Assembly (NCBI GenBank): GCA_010157825.1
Contig: VFSE01000175.1
Location: forward strand, 534,001 to 598,000
Source: Vickermania ingenoplastis
Lineage: Eukaryota; Euglenozoa; Kinetoplastea; Trypanosomatida; Trypanosomatidae
DNA: 64,000 nt
Reading direction: 5' to 3'
How positions within the stretch are numbered: the stretch's first letter is position 1; every line of letters begins with the position of its first letter. Positions 33,617 to 43,864 of the stretch are shown here, one piece after another. Made by a program: the position numbers and the translations under genes. Under the pieces are notes generated by a model that was not told where the DNA came from, did not search any database, and was given only the letters and a program-made list of their open reading frames with translations.

Positions 33617-33716
33617 GTCTCTCATGATGATCACGTCGATACTTTCTGAGTGTACTTTGACCTACGGGAGTGAAACGATTACCATCGTCAAACGAACCCT
33701 TTAACTCTGAGGAGAC
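33617..33716 (+). ncRNA. C/D-box snoRNA candidate, copy 9
   Basis: C box 33624-33630, D box 33707-33710; same as copy 1. Confidence 0.75.
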
Positions 33717-34440
33717 CCGACGACCCGCCCCCGCCCGGCCCCGCAGTGGGCCCCCCGAGTGTGCGTCCGCCTTGCGTTGGTTCGCCGGTGCTGTGTGAGG
33801 CCTGCGCGTGCCACCGCCGGCGGCGCGGTTCCCAGCGGCAGAATCGTGGCCCTGCTGCGGCGTGCACATCCGTGCAGGGCCATCAAGCTGCCGCGAGATG
33901 CCCATGTGAGATTCGCGCAGCGCCAGGATGGCGTGCTGCGTGCCGGCGTGCCTGCCTCTCCCCCCTCGCACAGTTCGAAGGCCTTCGCCCCTCACCGATG
34001 GGGTGCTGGGTTCAAAGCCTGTGCCAGATACGGTAACCGTTGTTGGTGGGCACGCGCGCGGCCCTTCGCCTCCGAATGGAGCTGGACCGCTGCCACGCCC
34101 TACCCCCCTTTTGTTTGTTTTGCAACCACATTTATTTCATGCCCACCCATTGCTTCTCTTTTCAGCAGCATCAGTACAGCGACACGGGCTTACAACTGGT
34201 GCCCGTGCCTGCTGGCGATGTAGCGAGATTCCTCCCTCCCCCCCTTCCGCTCCTCTGCCTGGTGCTAGTGCCCTGCCCCCCAACCCCGGACGCCGTGCGG
34301 TGTGGTGTGGTGCGGCTGGGGCTCGCGCAGCCTTCACCAACCAGCTCCAGACGGCCGCAGCGATGCTTCTTGGAGTCAAAGTGAAGCGGCGAGATTCCTT
34401 CCCCTTTGTGCGGTGCAGTGTGCGGTGGTGCCGGCTGCGT

Positions 34441-34540
34441 GTCTCTCATGATGATCACGTCGATACTTTCTGAGTGTACTTTGACCTACGGGAGTGAAAC
34501 GATTACCATCGTCAAACGAACCCTTTAACTCTGAGGAGAC
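34441..34540 (+). ncRNA. C/D-box snoRNA candidate, copy 10
   Basis: C box 34448-34454, D box 34531-34534; same as copy 1. The GT-rich leader before it is shortened here. Confidence 0.75.
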
Positions 34541-35285
34541 CCGACGACCCGCCCCCGCCCGGCCCCGCAGTGGGCCCCCCCGAGTGTGCGTCCGCCTTGC
34601 GTTGGTTCGCCGGTGCTGTGTGAGGCCTGCGCGTGCCACCGCCGGCGGCGCGGTTCCCAGCGGCAGAATCGTGGCCCTGCTGCGGCGTGCACATCCGTGC
34701 AGGGCCATCAAGCTGCCGCGAGATGCCCATGTGAGATTCGCGCAGCGCCAGGATGGCGTGCTGCGTGCCGGCGTGCCTGCCTCTCCCCCCTCGCACAGTT
34801 CGAAGGCCTTCGCCCCTCACCGATGGGGTGCTGGGTTCAAAGCCTGTGCCAGATACGGTAACCGTTGTTGGTGGGCACGCGCCGCGCGGCCCTTCGCCTC
34901 CGAATGGAGCTGGACCGCTGCCACGCCCTACCCCCCTTTTTTTGTTTGTTTTGCAACCACATTTATTTCATGCCCACCCATTGCTTCTCTTTTCAGCAGC
35001 ATCAGTACAGCGACACGGGCTTACAACTGGTGCCCGTGCCTGCTGGCGATGTAGCGAGATTCCTCCCTCCCCCCCTTCCGCTCCTCTGCCTGGTGCTAGT
35101 GCCCTGCCCCCCACCCCCGGACGCCGTGCGGTGTGGTGTGGTGCGGCTGGGGCTCGCGCAGCCTTCACCAACCAGCTCCAGACGGCCGCAGCGATGCTTC
35201 TTGGAGTCAAAGTGAAGCGGCGAGATTCCTTCCCCTTTGTGCGGTGCAGTGTGCGGTGGTGCGTGTGTGGCGGTGCCGGCTGCGT

Positions 35286-35385
35286 GTCTCTCATGATGAT
35301 CACGTCGATACTTTCTGAGTGTACTTTGACCTACGGGAGTGAAACGATTACCATCGTCAAACGAACCCTTTAACTCTGAGGAGAC
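35286..35385 (+). ncRNA. C/D-box snoRNA candidate, copy 11
   Basis: C box 35293-35299, D box 35376-35379; same as copy 1. Confidence 0.75.
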
Positions 35386-36130
35386 CCGACGACCCGCCCC
35401 CCGCCCGGCCCCCGCAGTGGGCCCCCCCGAGTGTGCGTCCGCCTTGCGTTGGTTCGCCGGTGCTGTGTGAGGCCTGCGCGTGCCACCGCCGGCGGCGCGG
35501 TTCCCAGCGGCAGAATCGTGGCCCTGCTGCGGCGTGCACATCCGTGCAGGGCCATCAAGCTGCCGCGAGATGCCCATGTGAGATTCGCGCAGCGCCAGGA
35601 TGGCGTGCTGCGTGCCGGCGTGCCTGCCTCTCCCCCCTCGCACAGTTCGAAGGCCTTCGCCCCTCACCGATGGGGTGCTGGGTTCAAAGCCTGTGCCAGA
35701 TACGGTAACCGTTGTTGGTGGGCACGCGCCGCGCGGCCCTTCGCCTCCGAATGGAGCTGGACCGCTGCCACGCCCTACCCCCCCCTTTTTTTTTGTTTTG
35801 CAACCACATTTATTTCATGCCCACCCATTGCTTCTCTTTTCAGCAGCATCAGTACAGCGACACGGGCTTACAACTGGTGCCCGTGCCTGCTGGCGATGTA
35901 GCGAGATTCCTCCCTCCCCCCCTTCCGCTCCTCTGCCTGGTGCTAGTGCCCTGCCCCCCCCCCGGACGCCGTGCGGTGTGGTGTGGTGCGGCTGGGGCTC
36001 GCGCAGCCTTCACCAACCAGCTCCAGACGGCCGCAGCGATGCTTCTTGGAGTCAAAGTGAAGCGGCGAGATTCCTTCCCCTTTGTGCGGTGCAGTGTGCG
36101 GTGGTGCGTGTGTGGCGGTGCCGGCTGCGT

Positions 36131-36230
36131 GTCTCTCATGATGATCACGTCGATACTTTCTGAGTGTACTTTGACCTACGGGAGTGAAACGATTACCATC
36201 GTCAAACGAACCCTTTAACTCTGAGGAGAC
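36131..36230 (+). ncRNA. C/D-box snoRNA candidate, copy 12
   Basis: C box 36138-36144, D box 36221-36224; same as copy 1. Confidence 0.75.
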
Positions 36231-36966
36231 CCGACGACCCGCCCCCGCCCGGCCCCGCAGTGGGCCCCCCGAGTGTGCGTCTGCCTTGCGTTGGTTCGCC
36301 GGTGCTGTGTGAGGCCTGCGCGTGCCACCGCCGGCGGCGCGGTTCCCAGCGGCAGAATCGTGGCCCTGCTGCGGCGTGCACATCCGTGCAGGGCCATCAA
36401 GCTGCCGCGAGATGCCCATGTGAGATTCGCGCAGCGCCAGGATGGCGTGCTGCGTGCCGGCGTGCCTGCCTCTCCCCCCTCGCACAGTTCGAAGGCCTTC
36501 GCCCCTCACCGATGGGGTGCTGGGTTCAAAGCCTGTGCCAGATACGGTAACCGTTGTTGGTGGGCACGCCGCGCGGCCCTTCGCCTCCGAATGGAGCTGG
36601 ACCGCTGCCACGCCCTACCCCCCTTTTTTGTTTTGCAACCACATTTATTTCATCCCCACCCATTGCTTCTCTTTTCAGCAGCATCAGTACAGCGACACGG
36701 GCTTACAACTGGTGCCCGTGCCTGCTGGCGATGTAGCGAGATTCCTCCCTCCCCCCCTTCCGCTCCTCTGCCTGGTGCTAGTGCCCTGCCCCCCACCCCC
36801 GGACGCCGTGCGGTGTGGTGTGGTGCGGCTGGGGCTCGCGCAGCCTTCACCAACCAGCTCCAGACGGCCGCAGCGATGCTTCTTGGAGTCAAAGTGAAGC
36901 GGCGAGATTCCTTCCCTTTGTGCGGTGCAGTGTGCGGTGGTGCGTGTGTGGCGGTGCCGGCTGCGT

Positions 36967-37066
36967 GTCTCTCATGATGATCACGTCGATACTTTCTGAG
37001 TGTACTTTGACCTACGGGAGTGAAACGATTACCATCGTCAAACGAACCCTTTAACTCTGAGGAGAC
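36967..37066 (+). ncRNA. C/D-box snoRNA candidate, copy 13
   Basis: C box 36974-36980, D box 37057-37060; same as copy 1. Confidence 0.75.
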
Positions 37067-37812
37067 CCGACGACCCGCCCCCGCCCGGCCCCGCAGTGGG
37101 CCCCCGAGTGTGCGTCCGCCTTGCGTTGGTTCGCCGGTGCTGTGTGAGGCCTGCGCGTGCCACCGCCGGCGGCGCGGTTCCCAGCGGCAGAATCGTGGCC
37201 CTGCTGCGGCGTGCACATCCGTGCAGGGCCATCAAGCTGCCGCGAGATGCCCATGTGAGATTCGCGCAGCGCCAGGATGGCGTGCTGCGTGCCGGCGTGC
37301 CTGCCTCTCCCCCCTCGCACAGTTCGAAGGCCTTCGCCCCTCACCGATGGGGTGCTGGGTTCAAAGCCTGTGCCAGATACGGTAACCGTTGTTGGTGGGC
37401 ACGCGCCGCGCGGCCCTTCGCCTCCGAATGGAGCTGGACCGCTGCCACGCCCTACCCCCCCCTTTTTTTGTTTGTTTTGCAACCACATTTATTTCATCCC
37501 CACCCATTGCTTCTCTTTTCAGCAGCATCAGTACAGCGACACGGGCTTACAACTGGTGCCCGTGCCTGCTGGCGATGTAGCGAGATTCCCCCTCCCCTCC
37601 CCCTTCCGCTCCTCTGCCTGGTGCTAGTGCCCTGCCCCCCACCCCCGGACGCCGTGCGGTGTGGTGTGGTGCGGCTGGGGCTCGCGCAGCCTTCACCAAC
37701 CAGCTCCAGACGGCCGCAGCGATGCTTCTTGGAGTCAAAGTGAAGCGGCGAGATTCCTTCCCTTTGTGCGGTGCAGTGTGCGGTGGTGCGTGTGTGGCGG
37801 TGCCGGCTGCGT

Positions 37813-37912
37813 GTCTCTCATGATGATCACGTCGATACTTTCTGAGTGTACTTTGACCTACGGGAGTGAAACGATTACCATCGTCAAACGAACCCTTTAA
37901 CTCTGAGGAGAC
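37813..37912 (+). ncRNA. C/D-box snoRNA candidate, copy 14
   Basis: C box 37820-37826, D box 37903-37906; same as copy 1. Confidence 0.75.
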
Positions 37913-38663
37913 CCGACGACCCGCCCCCCGCGGCCCCCCCGAGTGGGCCCCCCCCGAGTGTGCGTCCGCCTTGCGTTGGTTCGCCGGTGCTGTGTGAGGC
38001 CTGCGCGTGCCACCGCCGGCGGCGCGGTTCCCAGCGGCAGAATCGTGGCCCTGCTGCGGCGTGCACATCCGTGCAGGGCCATCAAGCTGCCGCGAGATGC
38101 CCATGTGAGATTCGCGCAGCGCCAGGATGGCGTGCTGCGTGCCGGCGTGCCTGCCTCTTCCCCCTCGCACAGTTCGAAGGCCTTCGCCCCTCACCGATGG
38201 GGTGCTGGGTTCAAAGCCTGTGCCAGATACGGTAACCGGTGTTGGTGGGCACGCCGCGCGGCCCTTCGCCTCCGAATGGAGCTGGACCGCTGCCACGCCC
38301 TACCCCCCCCTTTTTTTTGTTTGTTTTGCAACCACATTTATTTCATGCCCACCCATTGCTTCTCTTTTCAGCAGCATCAGTACAGCGACACGGGCTTACA
38401 ACTGGTGCCCGTGCCTGCTGGCGATGTAGCGAGATTCCTCCCTCCCCTCCCCCTTCCGCTCCTCTGCCTGGTGCTAGTGCCCTGCCCCCCACCCCCGGAC
38501 GCCGTGCGGTGTGGTGTGGTGCGGCTGGGGCTCGCGCAGCCTTCACCAACCAGCTCCAGACGGCCGCAGCGATGCTTCTTGGAGTCAAAGTGAAGCGGCG
38601 AGATTCCTTCCCCTTTGTGCGGTGCAGTGTGCGGTGGTGCGTGTGTGGCGGTGCCGGCTGCGT

Positions 38664-38763
38664 GTCTCTCATGATGATCACGTCGATACTTTCTGAGTGT
38701 ACTTTGACCTACGGGAGTGAAACGATTACCATCGTCAAACGAACCCTTTAACTCTGAGGAGAC
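38664..38763 (+). ncRNA. C/D-box snoRNA candidate, copy 15
   Basis: C box 38671-38677, D box 38754-38757; same as copy 1. Confidence 0.75.
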
Positions 38764-39505
38764 CCGACGACCCGCCCCCCGCCCGGCCCCCGCAGTGGGC
38801 CCCCCCGAGTGTGCGTCCGCCTTGCGTTGGTTCGCCGGTGCTGTGTGAGGCCTGCGCGTGCCACCGCCGGCGGCGCGGTTCCCAGCGGCAGAATCGTGGC
38901 CCTGCTGCGGCGTGCACATCCGTGCAGGGCCATCAAGCTGCCGCGAGATGCCCATGTGAGATTCGCGCAGCGCCAGGATGGCGTGCTGCGTGCCGGCGTG
39001 CCTGCCTCTCCCCCCTCGCACAGTTCGAAGGCCTTCGCCCCTCACCGATGGGGTGCTGGGTTCAAAGCCTGTGCCAGATACGGTAACCGTTGTTGGTGGG
39101 CACGAGCCGCGCGGCCCTTCGCCTCCGAATGGAGCTGGACCGCTGCCACGCCCTACCCCCCCCTTTTTTTGTTTGTTTTGCAACCACATTTATTTCATCC
39201 CCACCCATTGCTTCTCTTTTCAGCAGCATCAGTACAGCGACACGGGCTTACAACTGGTGCCCGTGCCTGCTGGCGATGTAGCGAGATTCCCCCTCCCCTC
39301 CCCCTTCCGCTCCTCTGCCTGGTGCTAGTGCCCTGCCCCCCACCCCCGGACGCCGTGCGGTGTGGTGTGGTGCGGCTGGGGCTCGCGCAGCCTTCACCAA
39401 CCAGCTCCAGACGGCCGCAGCGATGCTTCTTGGAGTCAAAGTGAAGCGGCGAGATTCCTTCCCCTTTGTGCGGTGCAGTGTGCGGTGTGGCGGTGCCGGC
39501 TGCGT

Positions 39506-39605
39506 GTCTCTCATGATGATCACGTCGATACTTTCTGAGTGTACTTTGACCTACGGGAGTGAAACGATTACCATCGTCAAACGAACCCTTTAACTCTGAG
39601 GAGAC
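39506..39605 (+). ncRNA. C/D-box snoRNA candidate, copy 16
   Basis: C box 39513-39519, D box 39596-39599; same as copy 1. Confidence 0.75.
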
Positions 39606-40352
39606 CCGACGACCCGCCCCCGCCCGGCCCCCAGTGGGCCCCCGAGTGTGCGTCCGCCTTGCGTTGGTTCGCCGGTGCTGTGTGAGGCCTGCGCGTGCCA
39701 CCGCCGGCGGCGCGGTTCCCAGCGGCAGAATCGTGGCCCTGCTGCGGCGTGCACATCCGTGCAGGGCCATCAAGCTGCCGCGAGATGCCCATGTGAGATT
39801 CGCGCAGCGCCAGGATGGCGTGCTGCGTGCCGGCGTGCCTGCCTCTTCCCCCTCGCACAGTTCGAAGGCCTTCGCCCCTCACCGATGGGGTGCTGGGTTC
39901 AAAGCCTGTGCCAGATACGGTAACCGGTGTTGGTGGGCACGCGCCGCGCGGCCCTTCGCCTCCGAATGGAGCTGGACCGCTGCCACGCCCTACCCCCCCC
40001 TTTTTTTTGTTTGTTTTGCAACCACATTTATTTCATCCCCACCCATTGCTTCTCTTTTCAGCAGCATCAGTACAGCGACACGGGCTTACAACTGGTGCCC
40101 GTGCCTGCTGGCGATGTAGCGAGATTCCCCCTCCCCTTCCCCTTCCGCTCCTCTGCCTGGTGCTAGTGCCCTGCCCCCCACCCCCGGACGCCGTGCGGTG
40201 TGGTGTGGTGCGGCTGGGGCTCGCGCAGCCTTCACCAACCAGCTCCAGACGGCCGCAGCGATGCTTCTTGGAGTCAAAGTGAAGCGGCGAGATTCCTTCC
40301 CCTTTGTGCGGTGCAGTGTGCGGTGGTGCGTGTGTGGCGGTGCCGGCTGCGT

Positions 40353-40452
40353 GTCTCTCATGATGATCACGTCGATACTTTCTGAGTGTACTTTGACCTA
40401 CGGGAGTGAAACGATTACCATCGTCAAACGAACCCTTTAACTCTGAGGAGAC
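40353..40452 (+). ncRNA. C/D-box snoRNA candidate, copy 17
   Basis: C box 40360-40366, D box 40443-40446; same as copy 1. Confidence 0.75.
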
Positions 40453-41191
40453 CCGACGACCCGCCCCCGCCCGGCCCCCCCCCGAGTGGGCCCCCCCGAG
40501 TGTGCGTCCGCCTTGCGTTGGTTCGCCGGTGCTGTGTGAGGCCTGCGCGTGCCACCGCCGGCGGCGCGGTTCCCAGCGGCAGAATCGTGGCCCTGCTGCG
40601 GCGTGCACATCCGTGCAGGGCCATCAAGCTGCCGCGAGATGCCCATGTGAGATTCGCGCAGCGCCAGGATGGCGTGCTGCGTGCCGGCGTGCCTGCCTCT
40701 TCCCCCTCGCACAGTTCGAAGGCCTTCGCCCCTCACCGATGGGGTGCTGGGTTCAAAGCCTGTGCCAGATACGGTAACCGGTGTTGGTGGTCACGCGCCG
40801 CGCGGCCCTTCGCCTCCGAATGGAGCTGGACCGCTGCCACGCCCTACGTTTGTTTTGCAACCACATTTATTTCATGCCCACCCATTGCTTCTCTTTTCAG
40901 CAGCATCAGTACAGCGACACGGGCTTACAACTGGTGCCCGTGCCTGCTGGCGATGTAGCGAGATTCCCCCTCCCCTTCCCCTTCCGCTCCTCTGCCTGGT
41001 GCTAGTGCCCTGCCCCCCGCCCCCGGACGCCGTGCGGTGTGGTGTGGTGCGGCTGGGGCTCGCGCAGCCTTCACCAACCAGCTCCAGACGGCCGCAGCGA
41101 TGCTTCTTGGAGTCAAAGTGAAGCGGCGAGATTCCTTCCCCTTTGTGCGGTGCAGTGTGCGGTGGTGCGTGTGTGGCGGTGCCGGCTGCGT

Positions 41192-41291
41192 GTCTCTCAT
41201 GATGATCACGTCGATACTTTCTGAGTGTACTTTGACCTACGGGAGTGAAACGATTACCATCGTCAAACGAACCCTTTAACTCTGAGGAGAC
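41192..41291 (+). ncRNA. C/D-box snoRNA candidate, copy 18
   Basis: C box 41199-41205, D box 41282-41285; same as copy 1. It lies in the last, truncated unit, whose sequence drifts from about 41440 and loses similarity near 41478. Confidence 0.75.
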
Positions 41292-41478
41292 CCGACGACC
41301 CGCCCCCCGCCCGGCCCCCGCAGTGGGCCCCCCCGAGTGTGCGTCTGCCTTGCGTTGGTTCGCCGGTGCTGTGTGAGGCCTGCGCGTGTCACCGCCGGCG
41401 GCGCGGTTCCCAGCGGCAGAATCGTGGCCCTGCTGCGGCGTGCACATCCCAATGCAGGGCCATCGAGCTGCCGCGAGA

Positions 41479-43864
41479 ATTTGTTCCCTCCCGTCCCAGA
41501 TAGGTGTGTGAGTGTTGCCCTTAATTGTCATCGCATGTGAAGATCGTACTGTCTTTCCGAAGGATGTGTTGCATGACGGCCGTGTTGTACCTCTCCGATA
41601 CTACAACGCAAACGTTTTTCAGTGTGCGGTAGTGATAGCTCTCTGTGATGGGTGGTAGCAGATAACGGCGTTGGAATTGTTGAGAGGTGTAAGCGAGTGC
41701 TGAGAAGCAAACCTTACCGCTTTCCCCTCCCGAAGAGGCAGTTGTACGCCGTGGATGAGACCTCCGACCTTAGAAAGAAAAAAGTGGCCTTTTCTGGTAA
41801 GTCGTTAGCATCAACCCGAGACGCACACACCTATTTCATTGAACAGCTGCGGGATTGGAAACGGAAGGCTGGGGGAGCCAAGAGGTACGATGACAATCTC
41901 CCCTCTCTGTACATTCAGATACATGCCGTTATGTAGCAGAGTAGTGTTGCGATGATGCTTTAGAGGGGCCAGTGGTGATGATCTCTGAGTTGACCAATAG
42001 GATCTCAGATAGGCTCAAACATGAACATGTTGACGACATCCATTTGATCTTTGGAACACTACGCAATATTCGGGTGCTCTTCCCTATAATGGCTCTTCGG
42101 CCATTGGTGGTAAAAAAAAAACACCTTAAAAAGTAAAAGAAAAATGCAGTAAGTCTGGGGGAAAATAGTAATAAGAAAGAAGATAAGAAAAACGAAGAAT
42201 TTAATATAAAATTGAACAATAGTTCTAAAAGAATGTAATATATAAATGATGAGAAAAGAATAAAGTGAAGTAATGAATAAATTATTATTCTAACACAAGT
42301 GACGTGATCCTAGTTTAAACCACTAAAGAAACTACTTAAGAAACTTTAAAGCGCTAAAGGGCGAACAACCTTCAGTCTATCAGTCCATACAACACGAGAG
42401 GAAAGTAGAAGCGATAGATCAATGAGAACAAGGTAAACATATAAACAAATGATAAACAAGTGAAGGATATTGTGTTTGTAGCATGTAACGACCTCGGAAC
42501 GGTGCATAATCCTCGGTGGCGAATTGTCACTTAGCATATAAACTCATATATAAGGAAGAATGGAAAGGAATCAAGTAAGCCTTGGCCCTCACACTGGTCT
42601 TGTCTTAGATACAACTGCCAGCACCAATGCATATGCTACGCTTCGCTTCGTAGCAATCCTACTTTGGCAAGACCTCAGCCTCATAATTTGTTCTTTACTT
42701 TTTGGTTTGCGTATAGTCTATTGGAGATGATCTCTGCTAGGTTTAGGGCGTAACATCACCGAACACGTACGCGTCGCAGAGTGGCGAGCGTGTTCCTTTG
42801 AGAGGTGGAAGGCCCATGTCATCGGCTGCTTTGATGACGATTTCTTTTGTGTTTAAGTCCAAAGTTGCGTGAGAGCTGGTCCGAGGGGTTTAGACGGCCC
42901 GTCAGATAGAAGAATACAACATTTATCTTTCTTGTGAACAAGAGGTCGTATGTGTACTCGTAGAGTCGGCTGAGCGCGTAGAAACTAATCACTTATGGTG
43001 AAGAAAGCTCAGAAGATGGAGCTAACTCATTAGTTAGCATTTCGTTGTTTCTTCTATCCGTTCTTCTTTTCATGTTTATGCTTTATTCAGCCTCGAAAGA
43101 GACTCCTCCGAAAAGGGGTTGAGAACTCCTTCGGATATGGTGTTAGGTATATAGTTGCTTAGTTCGACATGTCTGTGTCTCTTTGTTGTTGCCGCTATGT
43201 TTTGTGTTTCTGATCTGACGTCGTTGCTGGTGATCATTCCTCACATCATCAATCAGTTTTTTTTATTCAAAGCCATAATCGTAATAGTGCTTGTGGTCTC
43301 TGCGCCACTCGTGTGAGGTGTAGTTGCTTAATGATGATGATGATGCGATCAAAAGATCAGAAAAAAAATAGAAAGTATCTGAGTCGAAATTCAATTGTTG
43401 TCGTGCTTCTCTCTCTCTCTCTCTTTTTTTTTTTATATTTATGTTTTTATCGATTATTATTCCCTCCTTTCCGGCTGGGTGGGACACGCAGTCGCTTGAC
43501 GATCCCTTCGTATAGTATTATTAATATTATTTTATTTTTTGTTGGGTTTTCGGGTGGTAGCTTCATTGTGAAACGTTTCGTTGCATACGCAGAATAACTT
43601 CACTAGGTGTAGGCTTGACGACCAGACGATCGTGCCTTTATAGTTACCTCCGCGTGGCATTCTTTTGTTTTTCCTTTTCTTTTTGGTGCTCTCTGCGACG
43701 GATACCGAATTTGTTCTTCTCGTTTGTGTTTTTGCTTTCCATTTGCACTTCACCGTTGAAGTGTGCCTTCGTCAGACTTTTTTTTTGAGATCTTTTCTTT
43801 CTTGCTACACACTTACACGTTTGTGTGTAAAGTATATAAAGGAAGAAGAAGAAGAAGAAGAAGT
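41479..43864 (+). other. 2.4 kb region of unclear content downstream of the array
   Basis: From 41479 to about 43250 the texture differs from other spacers in the window: few homopolymers, more even base composition and no long pyrimidine tracts. One open frame of 94 codons (41652-41936, starting GTG) reads like a protein fragment (KPYRFPLPKRQLYAVDETSD), but I do not recognise it. Short inverted repeats occur, for example GTCATC...GATGAC near 42817-42837. It could be a decayed gene or element, or an unrecognised RNA locus. The last ~600 bp are a normal T-rich leader for importin alpha, with an AG at 43830-43831. Confidence 0.4.

Larger units (their letters stand above)
26861..41478 (+). repeat. 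Tandem array of about 17.4 units of roughly 840 bp, each with a C/D snoRNA candidate
   Basis: A fixed landmark (AACTCTGAGG) recurs 18 times: 27003, 27841, 28675, 29514, 30338, 31182, 32035, 32881, 33703, 34527, 35372, 36217, 37053, 37899, 38750, 39592, 40439 and 41278. Spacing is 822-853 bp, mean about 840. Internal copies differ mainly in lengths of C, T and GC runs and in a few recurrent single-base variants. Those length changes are not multiples of three, so open frames break differently from copy to copy; the unit is not protein-coding. Edge copies are more diverged: left edge near 26861, right edge near 41478. This is typical of an array homogenised by unequal exchange. Each unit also has a pyrimidine tract ending in CTTTTCAG (for example 27462-27475), an acceptor-like signal. 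Confidence 0.95.

Noticed and set aside
26861-41478. Open frames of 60-270 codons on both strands in every repeat unit
   Set aside because: They break and shift between copies because C/T run lengths differ by non-multiples of three, while DNA identity stays high in all frames; no family resemblance.
26861-41478. Spliced-leader (mini-exon) RNA or 5S rRNA array
   Set aside because: No AACTAACGCTA-type leader, no exon end resembling the leader and no Sm site; nothing resembling 5S rRNA.
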